From assembly GCF_032062135.1 (NCBI RefSeq), contig NC_092862.1, forward strand, positions 43,487,670 to 43,551,669: a DNA stretch of 64,000 bases, read 5' to 3'. Position 1 is the stretch's first letter, and every line of letters starts with the position of its first letter. Below are positions 13,001 to 21,146 of this stretch, one piece after another. The notes under the pieces are model-generated. The model saw only the letters and a list, made by a program, of their open reading frames with translations, did not search any database and had not been told where the DNA came from. Source of the stretch: Pyxicephalus adspersus. Lineage: Eukaryota > Chordata > Amphibia > Anura > Pyxicephalidae. The translations under genes were made by a program, and so were the position numbers.

Positions 13001-13126
13001 GCTCCGGCTGGCAGAGGGCGTCAGATCAGCAGTGGGCATTGCAGGCAGGCTCTTGACAAGGACCCCATGATTTAAAGACACAGCCTGGCTCACCACAGCT
13101 GTAGAGGTAGATTGTACCGCATGCAT
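1..13126 (-). CDS. taf4b: taf4b, TFIID subunit 4b (seven 5' coding exons; 3' part beyond the left edge)
   Basis: TAF4B is a TFIID subunit that pairs with TAF12 and, in mammals, matters most in germ cells. Seven coding exons are visible: 12829-13126, 9108-9247, 7563-8261, 5709-5831, 4810-4899, 3513-3764 and 1785-1920. All have GT-AG borders and compatible phases, and together encode about 579 residues. Residues 380-470 form the TAFH/NHR1 co-activator-binding domain (CKNFLATLIKLASSG, then SSPQPYLVPFLK, then LRRIMPNSQEFILQC). GPQSPTMGQNVK is closer to TAF4B than to TAF4 as I remember them, and linkage to ss18 agrees. Flanking segments are Ser/Thr/Val/Pro-rich linkers. The histone-fold and C-terminal TAF4 domains are not in the window; bases 1-1784 are intron, in which I see no exon. 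The alternative, taf4, is unlikely. Confidence 0.93.
1785..1920 (-). CDS. taf4b: taf4b coding exon 7, last one in the window
   Basis: The acceptor is CTCTTGCAG|GTAGTT and the donor is ACCAG|GTATGA, phase 0 to 1. It encodes VVQQPASGIVKHVTALPPG and then ATVTLNKPGDKQFSLNTLIQAGHLTPG. VVQQPASG fits the TAF4B KQLVVQQPSGG segment. The next exon should lie to the left of base 1. Confidence 0.88.
3513..3764 (-). CDS. taf4b: taf4b coding exon 6, TAFH end and short linker
   Basis: The exon has 84 codons, phase 0 to 0, acceptor TTCTTTACAG|AAAAGT and donor CAGCTG|GTAAGG. It starts KSLPSLRRIMPNSQEFILQC, the last TAFH helix. A Ser/Thr-rich linker of about 60 residues follows and ends AVNFKQL, joining exon 7 to give KQLVVQQP as in mammals. 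As I recall, the mammalian linker here is several times longer. Confidence 0.93.
4223..4619. mobile_element. Harbinger-like MITE, GATCGTTCG-rich subfamily, copy 1
   Basis: The ends are AGCTGCGTACACACTTCCAA and its inverse (AGCTACGTACACACTTCCAA), flanked by TTA on both sides. The interior is full of CGAACGATCG and CGTTCGTCG motifs that can fold back. It is the same subfamily as 58827-59250. It lies in the taf4b intron between the 4810-4899 and 3513-3764 exons. Confidence 0.85.
4810..4899 (-). CDS. taf4b: taf4b coding exon 5, TAFH domain middle
   Basis: The exon has 30 codons in phase 0, acceptor TGTTTAAG|GATTCA and donor TTGAAG|GTATTT. It reads DSKIEPEEFTTKLYKEL and then KSSPQPYLVPFLK, matching the D-KIE-EEFT-KLY-EL-SSPQP-LVPFLK core of the family. 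Splicing to the next exon gives the conserved double Lys. Confidence 0.96.
5323..5445. mobile_element. Short CAGTGTTC-ended MITE
   Basis: It starts CAGTGTTCTCCCCAGCCCC and ends GGGTTGAACACTG, with TTATT on both sides. A related reversed copy ends at 11159. The ends resemble hAT elements, but the 5-bp flank match could be chance. There is no coding capacity. Confidence 0.55.
5709..5831 (-). CDS. taf4b: taf4b coding exon 4, TAFH domain first half
   Basis: The exon has 41 codons in phase 0, acceptor CATACTAG|GAAGCA and donor CTGCTT|GTAAGT. It encodes EAMDNVNKCKNFLATLIKLA and then SSGPQSPTMGQNVKNLVKNLL. This is the start of the TAFH/NHR1 helical domain, which binds hydrophobic motifs in transcription regulators. 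The sequence is nearly identical to vertebrate TAF4B. Confidence 0.96.
7014..7075. repeat. (TA)n/(CA)n microsatellite
   Basis: A run of about 16 TA repeats is followed by short ACAC runs, inside a taf4b intron. The minus-strand open frame here is an artefact of the repeat. Confidence 0.9.
7563..8261 (-). CDS. taf4b: taf4b coding exon 3, long Thr/Ser/Val linker
   Basis: This 699-nt exon (233 codons, phase 0 to 0) has acceptor TTATTCCAG|ACTACA and donor CCACA|GTAAGT. The peptide is low-complexity and rich in Thr, Ser, Val, Ala and Pro, with runs such as TTTTTTASCAP, and has no recognisable fold. It fills the linker before the TAFH domain and is longer than I recall for mammalian TAF4B (about 100 residues). 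The long open frame on the opposite strand is its shadow. Confidence 0.88.
9108..9247 (-). CDS. taf4b: taf4b coding exon 2
   Basis: The acceptor is TTTTTCCTGCAG|GTACTG and the donor is ACAG|GTAACT, phase 1 to 0. It encodes GTVLIKSANGQLMLVSQQAL followed by a Gln/Ala segment. This is the conserved PPGTVLIKS...LMLVS motif shared by TAF4 and TAF4B. A Tigger-like MITE ends only 53 bp upstream of the acceptor. Confidence 0.93.
9302..9740. mobile_element. Tigger/pogo-like MITE in a taf4b intron
   Basis: Termini are CAGGTAGTCCCCGGGTTA on the left and its inverse on the right, flanked by TA on both sides (9300-9301, 9741-9742). CAG-starting ends with a TA duplication are typical of the pogo/Tigger branch of Tc1/mariner. 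There is no transposase. The interior holds A, C and AT runs. Confidence 0.8.
10685..11016. mobile_element. Harbinger-like MITE, four-hairpin subfamily, copy 1
   Basis: The ends are AGCTACGTACACAC and GTGTGTACGCAGCT, flanked by TAA on both sides. It is the same subfamily as 48195-48523. It contains successive palindromes including GAACGGTGCTGTA/TACAGCACCGTTC and GGAAAGGATC/GATCCTTTCC. It lies in the first taf4b coding intron. Open frames across it are not genes. Confidence 0.88.
11062..11159 (-). mobile_element. Partial copy of the CAGTGTTC-ended MITE
   Basis: The right end reads GGGGCTGGGGAGAACACTG, the inverse of the left end of the element at 5323. The other end is divergent, so the left border is approximate. 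Confidence 0.4.
11306..11576. mobile_element. MITE with AGGCTKGGTCTACAYGGA ends
   Basis: The left end AGGCTTGGTCTACACGGA and right end TCCATGTAGACCCAGCCT are imperfect inverted repeats. The interior is rich in AAAACGC/GCGTTTT motifs. I could not establish a clear target duplication, so the superfamily is open. Confidence 0.65.
12281..12823. repeat. 105-109-bp minisatellite ending at a taf4b splice donor
   Basis: Five units start at 12281, 12387, 12492, 12597 and 12703, with a partial sixth at 12812. Each begins TATGACTGGTC and contains CACCATAGCAACGCATCCA plus TA-rich tracts. The last partial unit runs into the donor of the first taf4b coding exon. Because 105 is divisible by three, a spurious open frame crosses the array. 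Confidence 0.92.
12829..13126 (-). CDS. taf4b: taf4b first visible coding exon (residues 1-99)
   Basis: It starts at ATG 13126-13124 and ends in phase 1 at donor G|GTAAGTAG. The end reads TTIQLPANFQIPPG, matching TAF4B TTIQFPANLQLPPG, and an inner CTLITKVTPA matches the GTLVTKVAPV segment. The frame stays open upstream to a stop near 13151. A plausible acceptor (TTTCGCAG) precedes TCTTACGTG about 13 bases before the ATG, so a separate 5' UTR exon may exist. The N-terminus is therefore the least certain part of the gene. Confidence 0.85.
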
Positions 13127-13299
13127 CACGTAAGACTGCGAAACACACAGTCAGCACACCCTTGTTATAGCAGCGATCTGTGTAATAAATTCACCATGAC
13201 ATTACAGCGAGTATATATGTATTTATAAACACATGGATCATTCTCCTCCATAGACACAACCCATGCCTACTCATATCAGCGGCATGCTAGCCCTGCAGC

Positions 13300-13500
13300 C
13301 ATGTTTATATAGCCATGTGCATGGAGCGCATGCGATTACTCAGACAGCACGAGCCGGCTGGGAAATGCGATGACTTCATTGGCTCTCCCTGTCACACCCA
13401 TCGGATGGGGCGGGGTTAGGCGAGGAGCCGGGGGTCTCACGTGGCCGTGACCGTGCACTTTCCTCATCAGGGGGTGACATGGTGAGAGTGCGGGAAATGT
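13300..13500 (-). promoter_or_regulatory. taf4b: Probable taf4b promoter
   Basis: The stretch is GC- and CpG-richer than its surroundings and lies just upstream of the first coding exon. On the minus strand it holds an E-box CACGTG (13438-13443), a GC box GGGGCGGGG on the plus strand (13407-13415), CCAAT (13382-13378), an NRF1-like CGCATGCGC (near 13334-13326) and TATATAAA (near 13310-13303). An eight-codon open frame starting MAAGL lies at 13302-13276. The start site itself cannot be read from sequence. Confidence 0.5.
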
Positions 13501-13501
13501 G

Positions 13502-13612
13502 GCCGGTGTATGGAGCGCTGTGTGACGGCCGGCGTGTGGGGCGCTGTGTGATGGCCGGCGTGTGGGGTGCTGTGTGACGGCCGGCGTGTGGGGTGCTGTG
13601 TGTGATGTCTGG
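13502..13612. repeat. 26-bp GC-rich minisatellite
   Basis: About four copies of a 26-28-bp unit (core GTGTGGGGYGCTGTGTGAYG, then GCCGGC) lie directly upstream of the taf4b promoter. The open frame across it on the minus strand is low-complexity and matches no family I recognise. Confidence 0.8.
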
Positions 13613-13844
13613 GCTGTTGTGTGGGGTGATGGCTGGGCTCAGCTCAGGAGGGTTTGTATTAGTGCAGGTACATAATACCAGACATGGATTGTTAGGGTAA
13701 TCAGAGTCATTAGGTGCTGTAGGCAAGGCATGCTTTGTACAAATGTTCCTGACAAGGGGAAAAAAAGTGCTATGAGCTTCCGCCACATGCGCAAAGTGTG
13801 GTTATTGCAGCACATACATTGGTGCACTGGGTTTCAATTCACAG

Positions 13845-14324
13845 TTAAAGGGGAACTAAACTGAAAATTGCCAAAAACAAAAAATACACACCTTCAATCC
13901 CGCAGGGCAGTCTGATCCATCCAGGGGTGCACCGCCATCTTTGTCTCTTCTTCAGGGTTCTTCTTTCTACATCACCTGACCCAGGCAAGAGATCGGGTGA
14001 CGGAGGATGGAAAAAAAACTTTCCAATATCGCATGCTCATGAAATCAGCAATTTTTTCTTTGAGCTAAAAGGCTCCTGCACATGCTTGGGCATGCGTAGA
14101 AGGGGCACCCGGGATGTGTGATGTAGGTATCCTGGGTGCCCTTGCAATCCCATTCATTCTCAATTGCCTAGGCAATCGAGAATTGGAGTGGTGTTGCACC
14201 CCTTTTTTTTTTTTTAATAAAAAAGGGTGTTGCACTTTAAAAAAAAAAACAAAAACAATTTTTACTCTAAGGGTTGTCTACCCTTTTATGTAAAGTGAAA
14301 TTTCTGAGTTTAGGTACGCTTTAA
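13845..14324. mobile_element. TTAA-flanked MITE upstream of taf4b
   Basis: TTAA is followed by AGGGGAACTAAACTG on the left. GAGTTTAGGTACGCT is followed by TTAA on the right, and the ends are imperfect inverted repeats. TTAA duplications fit piggyBac- or Kolobok-type elements. There is no transposase; the interior has A/T runs. Confidence 0.6.
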
Positions 14325-15791
14325 TGGCACCACGGACACCTTGCCAACAAAACTTATCTGCACAACAAATGGTTGTGGTTAAAAAAAAAACAGGCAAATA
14401 GCAAGGAATGCTTATGGGTTGAGTTTGGACACCTGGAGAGCAGTATTGGCGTCACAACTACTGCCCATGTGTACAAGTCCTGAATAGGAAGTCATTGTGT
14501 GTGAGAATAGCACTTTGATCCTGATACACATGTGCAAATACTTGTAGGACCCAGGTGTCAGAAATGAATGAACCCCTATGTCGGGGAATTTTATCACTCT
14601 GACTTGAAGATCCAGACCTCTAAAGAGAATCAGGTGAAGATGTTGAGAAAGGTAGATTTGTGTAAAAAATTACAAACATGCAGGTAAGTTTGTTTTTTAA
14701 AAAATAGTCATCACCTCTCCCATCTACAATATACAATCTCCTGCGCACAATGTTTTATTGTTAGCTTTAGTTCTGCTTATTTCATGTACATTATTTTAGA
14801 TTTGGCAATCATATACAGGGATAACAAAAGATCTAGTTATTTAGGCATACGGAAGAGAAAAGATGGGGTTTTGGAGGCCAAGATTTGTGAAAAAATTAAT
14901 TATCATACCATGCTTCATACATAGTTAAACATTGTACATAACCAACAGCCTATTAAGACATCATGGGGTGGGGTTTGACATACTATACATACAATTTCCT
15001 AGCGTATTTTGTTGAACCCTTTATAGCATCTTTATACCCAACTCGTTTTGCCACTTGGGCTTCCTCAGGGGTATATGGTGATGACTTTTATGGTTTGTTA
15101 CTGCCAAGGAATTCGATTCACATATGTCTGGTGGTGAGATATTTGGTAAAAACAAGTTAGGTTGGTATTTAGCCTTAATTTAACCATACATAGGTGAAAG
15201 GAAGAGTAGAAGACTCCTTTAAATGTATAAAGAGATTGGTTATTTTCTTTGTGTATATTCTCCTTCCTGGGGGGTTGCCTCTCAAATATAAACTTGTTCA
15301 AATCACCCAATAAAACTTTAGAAAGGCTAGGAAACAATGTCCCCATAATCATACATGTTCTCATACATACAGTCTCACTCTGCTATCCCCAGAGTGTCTC
15401 CTCAAGAATTATTTGTTGCTTTTTCACTTTTTGAACTCTCCTCTCCATTTTCCTCTGCATACCTCACCCAGAAAGAATCTATTTGCACCAGGAGACTGCC
15501 AGACACACAAGGATGGACGAGTAGGTTGCTCAGATGACCCAGTCCCTACACTGATGGAAACCTATTACGTTATAATTCTCTGAACATATTAAAATCCACA
15601 GTAAACGGAGTACAAAATCACAGGGGCAAACAAACACTGACACTGCCTTAGGTATTGATGTTGCACACAAGAGATTACCAGCCATGGTCACTGTGATGAA
15701 CAAAGGATGCGACATATATCAACCATCTGCAAGAGAACAGTCTCTTCACAGTAATAAACAAAACTTTGGACAGAACGAACATGCTGTAAAA
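14325..15791. other. Gene-free spacer between taf4b and ss18, part 1
   Basis: I see no coding exon here. Bases 14860-15120 contain CCCAACTCGTTTTGCCACTT and GGGCTTCCTCAGGGG. These motifs recur at 16483-16504 (inverted) and at 57473-57491, so they belong to a dispersed repeat of unclear type. The rest looks unique and AT-rich. Confidence 0.5.
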
Positions 15792-15894
15792 CAGCAGTCA
15801 CCAGCTTTTCGGACCTCATGGACCGTGTGATTCATAATTTTAAATCCTGCATACCATTATTATGAATGTTATTAAAAAGATAAATACATTTGTA

Positions 15895-16020
15895 CAGGGC
15901 AGCACAGTGACTTAGTGGTTAGCAATCTGGCCTTTGCAGGAACAGTGTCACAACTATAGGACTTTGTGCAGTGCTGCATAATATGATGGTGCTAAATAAA
16001 TAATGTGTAATAATAATAAT
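15895..16020 (+). mobile_element. tRNA-derived SINE remnant with L2-type tail
   Basis: GGCAGCACAGTGACTTAGTG and GTTAGCA resemble the tRNA-like head (A-box) of SINEs common in amphibians and fish. The body is deleted, and the tail GTGCTAAATAAATAATG ends in AATAATAAT, like the L2 3' end. It is nested in the hAT element. Confidence 0.5.
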
Positions 16021-16131
16021 AATTTGTAAAATAATGATCTTCCTAATGGTGCCTGACAAGGACTGTGGAGACTCTGATTCATTGATCAGCTTACAGTTAG
16101 GTATTACTATTGTTACTATTATCATTAGTTA

Positions 16132-16810
16132 CCGTATTTTTCGGCGTATAAGACGCTCCGGCATATAAGACGCACCCAATTTTAAAGGAGGAAAATCTAA
16201 AAAAAAAAGATCCTGAAGGATTATTCCCCTTCTGATCACCCTGTGCCAATTTAAATTCCCCTTCTGATCACCCTGTGCCAATTTATCCCCTTCTGATCAC
16301 CCTGTGCCAATTTATCCCCTTCTGATCACCCTGTGCCAATTTATCCCCTTCTGATCACCCTGTGCCAATTCAACCCCTTCTGATCACTCTGTGCCAATTT
16401 ATCCCCTTCTGATCACCCTGTGCCAATTCAACCCCTTCTGATAAATTGGCACAGAGTGATCAGAAGGGGATGAATTGGCACCAAGTGGCAAAACGAGTTG
16501 GGTACCCACTCTGTGCCTATTTATCCCCTGCTGATCGTCCCTTCCCACTTACCGGTCCGTTTCTCTCTGCCGGCTTGCTTCCGGGATCGCGGGGGCACGC
16601 TTGCTTCCGGGATCGCGTGTGCAGGCTTCTCCTCGCTGGGTCTGCTGCAGCCAGGAGTAGAGGAGAGAAGACGAGAAGCACGCGGTATCGGGTAAGTATG
16701 TTACCGGTTTTAATTATTTTTTAAACATGCATTCGCCGTATAGGACGCACCCACTTTTCCCCCCCAGTTTTGGGGAAGAAAAAGTGCGTCTTATACGGCG
16801 AAAAATACGG
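16132..16810. mobile_element. Tc1/mariner-type MITE with 25-bp perfect ends
   Basis: The left end starts CCGTATTTTTCGGCGTATAA and continues GACGC. The right end is its inverse apart from slight variation, flanked by TA on both sides (16130-16131, 16811-16812). It carries no transposase. An internal array of about seven CTTCTGATCACCCTGTGCC units ends in an inverted copy. Confidence 0.85.
16222..16482. repeat. 28-32-bp tandem repeat with an inverted terminal unit
   Basis: About seven units of TCCCCTTCTGATCACCCTGT plus GCCAATTTA are followed at about 16440-16482 by the same unit in reverse complement. The array is inside the MITE at 16132-16810. Confidence 0.9.
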
Positions 16811-17316
16811 TACATAATCTTTGGTATTACTAAAGAAATGCAAAATATTTGTTTGCTTTTTCTCACTCATGGATTTATTTCATTCCAATCTAGGACCAAA
16901 CAAAAAATGAAGTCAAACTATTTGATGCCAATAAATATAACAGTTAAAGAAAATACACAAATAGGGTCATACTTACCTAAAAGAGCATATGAGAAATAAA
17001 CAAGTAAAGTAAAACAATTGGATGACAATCAGTATTCGCAGAGTGAGGTGACTGTTGTAATGGTGGAAACAATACTGAAGTGTACAGGTTGGCAACGGCA
17101 ACTTGAGACACGCTGTGTCTCCCTTGTTTTATCATCACTAGTACAGTTTGGGATTTTAGTGCAATATAAAGGTGAAAATTGTCATTCCGAATATAAGAAT
17201 TTGTTAGATTATTTTTATTATTAATAAAACGCAAAAAAATGCAAATATTGTCCAAATTTTTCTGTGGACCACCAAGATTTTCCACAGACCACTGGTTGGC
17301 AACCGCTGCTGTAAAA

Positions 17317-18924
17317 GATCATGTATCAGTTGTCCTCAAACTCCACTGCTTTTCTGCCCCGCCGCCTCTGCAGTTGTTTGACCCTAGGTGAGTGAATACT
17401 TTTTTTTACTAAAGGCTGTGGTTCCTCTCAGCCCATTCTGTAATGATAGGGGACTGGACCCTGGTAAACCCAGCTACAGTCTGGAGAAGTCTGGTCAGTG
17501 GTCTCCCTGTATAATTTGGGGCTAAAAAGCCACAATCTTAGAATTGGAAACAAAGCCAAGCAACTTGTCTATGAACAATAACTGGTCTGAGTTCACCAAA
17601 GCCCTGGAAAGCAGTACAATATTAGATGTCTTTAGGCAACAGGGAAAACATGGTGGGAAGCTGAAGCTGGGTGGTAAAAAAATTGGGCAGGGCAGGACAC
17701 AGCAAATGTAGTGCTCCTAATTTATGCCATCAGTATCCAGTAACCTCTTATTGTGTCAGTGTTCTACCTTCCCCCTATACTTTGTTCCAACTTTCTAATG
17801 CCTGGCTCTTTATTATGTCCAATTTTTCCATTTTTTTGTATTATGCCCAAACTGTTCAGTGCTGTGTATTTAGATCTAACCGCCTAGTGTTCCATATTTC
17901 CATGTGTAATCCCTTGTAGTAGTGTAATAGTGTGATGTGGTTTAGCTCACATTAGCAGTACAAAAACGGGGCCATTTACCACACATACTGCGCATGCATG
18001 AGATTGAGCAGTTTTTTTTTTTTACAATATAGAAAAGCCGCTGATGGTTCATTGCTGATGGGGGGCATGCACAAAAAGAGCAGCCCACAGCCATCTGGGA
18101 TATGAGACACAAATACCCCAGGAGGGTGCAGATTTACCCTGCAGTCTTTACCACCATGGCAGTAAAGACGGAAAGGGAGGGGTCCTCCCAAAATATGGAA
18201 AATAAAAACTACACCTTTTTCTATTATATAAAAGGGGAAAGTCACTCTATATATAATGTCATAATGTGGTGATGCTTTAGGAACATTGTGCAGGTGATAG
18301 CAAGATGGGGGTAGGAAAATGTGAAATTTATTCACCTGAGTGTGTGTGTACAATGACATCAGCAGCAGTGTGATAGCTGTGTGTGTGAAGGCTGCTTATC
18401 ATATTCTGCAGCCTAACAACTCACTATGTTCAATCCTTCAGATCTTCTAAATTGTTGGTTGTAATGACTTCCAGCTTTTAGTAACCAAAATTTTAAGATA
18501 TGGGGATTATATGGGGGCAAAAATTGAACATTTGAGTTGCTGTCAATCTCTGCCCATCAAAGCACTCTGCCCTGTCCCTACCTTAAACCCTAATTTCCCT
18601 AGACCAGAGAGGTGCAAGTTATCAAAAATATAGATGTAAGCTTGTGGCTAACACCCCACAAATTTTCATCACCATAAACTCTGCCCATCAAAACACGCTG
18701 CCTACATTACTGTACCCTACCAGTATCTGAACCCCATGTTTGTTTTGATGGGCGGAATTTTTTATGTTCTAATGATGCCAAAGTGATGAAATAGGGGGTG
18801 TTACCCACACATTTTCAGTTTCCTACACTCCCCATTACAGAGAAATCGGGGTTCAAGTGTTAGAAATGGGCAGTAATGTGTAACAGGGCAGTGCATTTAC
18901 CATAGTTTTACCCCTTTTTAATGT
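17317..18924. other. Gene-free spacer between taf4b and ss18, part 2
   Basis: No exon is recognisable. Bases 18540-18880 contain CTCTGCCCATCAAA and TTTTGATGGGCGGA in opposite orientation about 200 bp apart, suggesting a degenerate repeat with inverted segments. I see nothing else. Confidence 0.45.
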
Positions 18925-18962
18925 ACAGCACTTCAGAATATGTTGGCGCTATATAATCCTGT
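18925..18962 (+). repeat. L2 3'-end fragment
   Basis: The sequence TGTACAGCACTTCAGAATAT and then GTTGGCGCTATATAATCCTG is the conserved L2 tail seen several more times in this window. Confidence 0.7.
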
Positions 18963-19152
18963 TTAACCACCTGAGCGTTACACTGATTTCTAGATTTCTG
19001 TTCCAAAAGCGTCACAGGTTTTCATGAATTTTTTTTTTTTTAAATTGTAGACCTGTATGGGGATTTTAGTGTAGGCGAAAAAATACGGGGTTATCCAAAA
19101 GAGCAAAAATTTTTAGTGCGAGAAATTACGGGCTTAGCGGTTAGGGGGTTAA
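18963..19152. mobile_element. TTAA-flanked MITE, short divergent copy
   Basis: TTAA is followed by CCACCTGAGCGTTACAC, and GGCTTAGCGGTTAGGGGG is followed by TTAA. The ends resemble the CCTCCC-type elements at 51765 and 61692. The interior holds a T run. Confidence 0.55.
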
Positions 19153-20699
19153 TAATAAAATAAAAAAGTAATGAAAAGTTAGTGGGATTGGGGTGGGGCC
19201 AGATGTAGCCAAACATATTTTTTTTGCACTTACATTTTTGGTTTTGTTCTAGGGAAGTTGTGGTTCAAAAAAGAGAAGCAGACAGGGTAACATAGGATGA
19301 CAGTATTAGATTTGTGACAGGTAGGTATTATTATAGGGGCCCCACCCCAATGCTCCTTGCTATGTAAATGGTAGTGGGGGTCCCCAATTTCCATTTTCAA
19401 TTGTGGAGTCCCAAGGAGTTGAGCCAGCACTCCCATTGTTGTATTTTCACAAATTTTTTACAATTCTGATCCCCATATCTTTACATTCTTGAAATCCTGG
19501 GGGGCTGGAATTGTGGTTACTATCAGCTGAGAGACAAACAAATGGTTTAGGAGATATAGAAGTTTGTACAGAGTTGTAAGGCTGCAGAATGTGACATGCA
19601 GCATTTTACACACAGCAATCACACTGCGCCACATTTATATAGAGTGGCAGTTTTATTCTTATTGTGTCTCAGTTTCTATATTTGTCCTGATTGAGTGTCC
19701 CCTGCAAGGAAAGTGGCGGTATAACCAAAATGTATTGTTACCATCAGAATAAGGCTGGCGGATCCTCATATGTGAAATGTTTTGTGACACTCCTATATAA
19801 CAAAGCCTTAGTCTTTTATTGGAGAGATATTCCCTTCCCTCCTACTGTGTCTACAGCAACTGAATGAGAATTTCTCTGATTAGGTGGTAAAAGGAATAAT
19901 GTGGCAGTGGAGTTATCCCTCCCCTTTTATTTACAAAATGAGGAACATGTTTTGTCTTCAGGTATGCTCATGTTTGTCAGTGCTCCTGAGAGTAGAGGAC
20001 ATTCAAAGTAGACACACAGAATAATATTATTTTTATTATTAGTGAAAGTTTAATCTTTGTATAGATTTGTTTCCACAAGTGCCTCAATATTGTGCATACA
20101 ATTGTTATTCAATACATTCCTTGTTGTGTATATATGAACTCCCTGCAGAGCAATCACTCCTAAGCACGTGGTACTCAGGTCACATGGCGACACATTAGAG
20201 TTCACCGATTGGCAATGTACAATGTGTGATACCAGTGGTCTTCAATAAAATGTCTCCGACCCAGAGACCAATATGTTGTACACAGCGGCGGCCATTTTGC
20301 CGGAGACCTCTCCCGCTGCCCAAGTGTAGGGATAACATGAAGACAAATGTTGGTAGTTTCGGAGCAAACCATCGCCCTCTAGCTACACGGGGGAGCAGCG
20401 TGCTGTATGGTACTGCACACAATAGACCAGTGGTTTCATGTCTCATATATATTGATGTGGAATGCGGTCACACATTTCCATTCATTAACCGCAATGTATT
20501 TATAGAACAAGCAAACTACATTCCAGTAACCCTATCAGAACACATAACCGTACCGAATCTTCACCTCTAACAAACAAATACACCCGGTCACTGCCACATA
20601 ACACGACACAGCCCCGTATAACAACGCGATATTCAAATACGGGGACAATAAATATGACGCATTCATCGAATTACATCTGCACCCCCCTCCTAGGGCTGT
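19153..20699. other. Gene-free spacer upstream of ss18
   Basis: I see no coding exon. Around 20280-20400 the sequence turns CpG-richer (GCGGCGGCCATTTTGCCGG), which could be distal promoter or a decayed repeat. The remainder is plain AT-rich sequence. Confidence 0.4.
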
Positions 20700-21077
20700 A
20701 CCAAGTGCGCGTTACTCATGCCTCGATGACTTCTGGGATGGCTGGATGTGAACTTCTGTGACGTCAGAGGGGTGTACGAAATATGTTTTAGGATTCTTGT
20801 TATATTTACAGCTAAAATAAAATATTCATGATCATAATAAGACGTTTATAGTTCAAAAATGTAAATGTTGGTTAGTACATGTCTGCAGAGTAAATATATA
20901 TAATTAACACAGATGCTGAAAGTGTAGCATCATCCCCCACTTCATTACAGAACATGGTATAGCCCGGGATTCTGGCAGTGGCTCGGCGCGGAGAAGGTGT
21001 TCCGCTCCAGCAGCTCTTCCTCCGGTGCAGTGTTAGCTTTGTCTTTCGGTTGTTCGGTGCTTGGCCTTTGCTGTGAC
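20700..21077 (+). promoter_or_regulatory. ss18: Probable ss18 promoter and 5' UTR
   Basis: This stretch directly precedes the ss18 start codon. It contains a perfect palindromic CRE, TGACGTCA (20759-20766), and becomes GC-rich (GGCTCGGCGCGGAG) over the last 90 bp. The frame is open upstream of the ATG but has no earlier in-frame ATG in that run, so 21078 is the start. Confidence 0.5.
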
Positions 21078-21146
21078 ATGTCGGTGGCTTTTGCAGCTCC
21101 CCGGCAGCGGGGGAAGGGGGAGATAACCCCGGCCGCCATCCAAAAG
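21078..21146 (+). CDS. ss18: ss18 exon 1 (residues 1-23)
   Basis: The ATG is followed by SVAFAAPRQRGKGEITPAAI and then QK, ending at CAAAAG|GTGAGA in phase 0. Intron 1 (4.7 kb) holds L2, Tc1 and CR1 relics. Confidence 0.97.

Larger units (their letters stand above)
15792..17308. mobile_element. Non-autonomous hAT element with nested insertions
   Basis: An 8-bp duplication CTGTAAAA flanks the element (15784-15791 and 17309-17316). Its ends are CAGCAGTCACCAGC on the left and GTTGGCAACCGCTG on the right, inverted repeats of the CAGNGGTNNCC hAT type. Subterminal TCATGGACC and CTGTGGACC also fit hAT. I see no transposase. Inside lie a SINE-like fragment (about 15895-16020) and a Tc1-type MITE (16132-16810), which gives the order of insertion. 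Confidence 0.85.

Noticed and set aside
13376..13786. Pro/Thr/His-rich 136-codon minus-strand open frame
   Set aside because: It follows the GC-rich minisatellite and promoter region. It has no motif and stops before joining the taf4b frame.
16222..16482. Regularly spaced repeats resembling a CRISPR array
   Set aside because: The units are contiguous with no unique spacers, lie inside a MITE, and this is a vertebrate genome.
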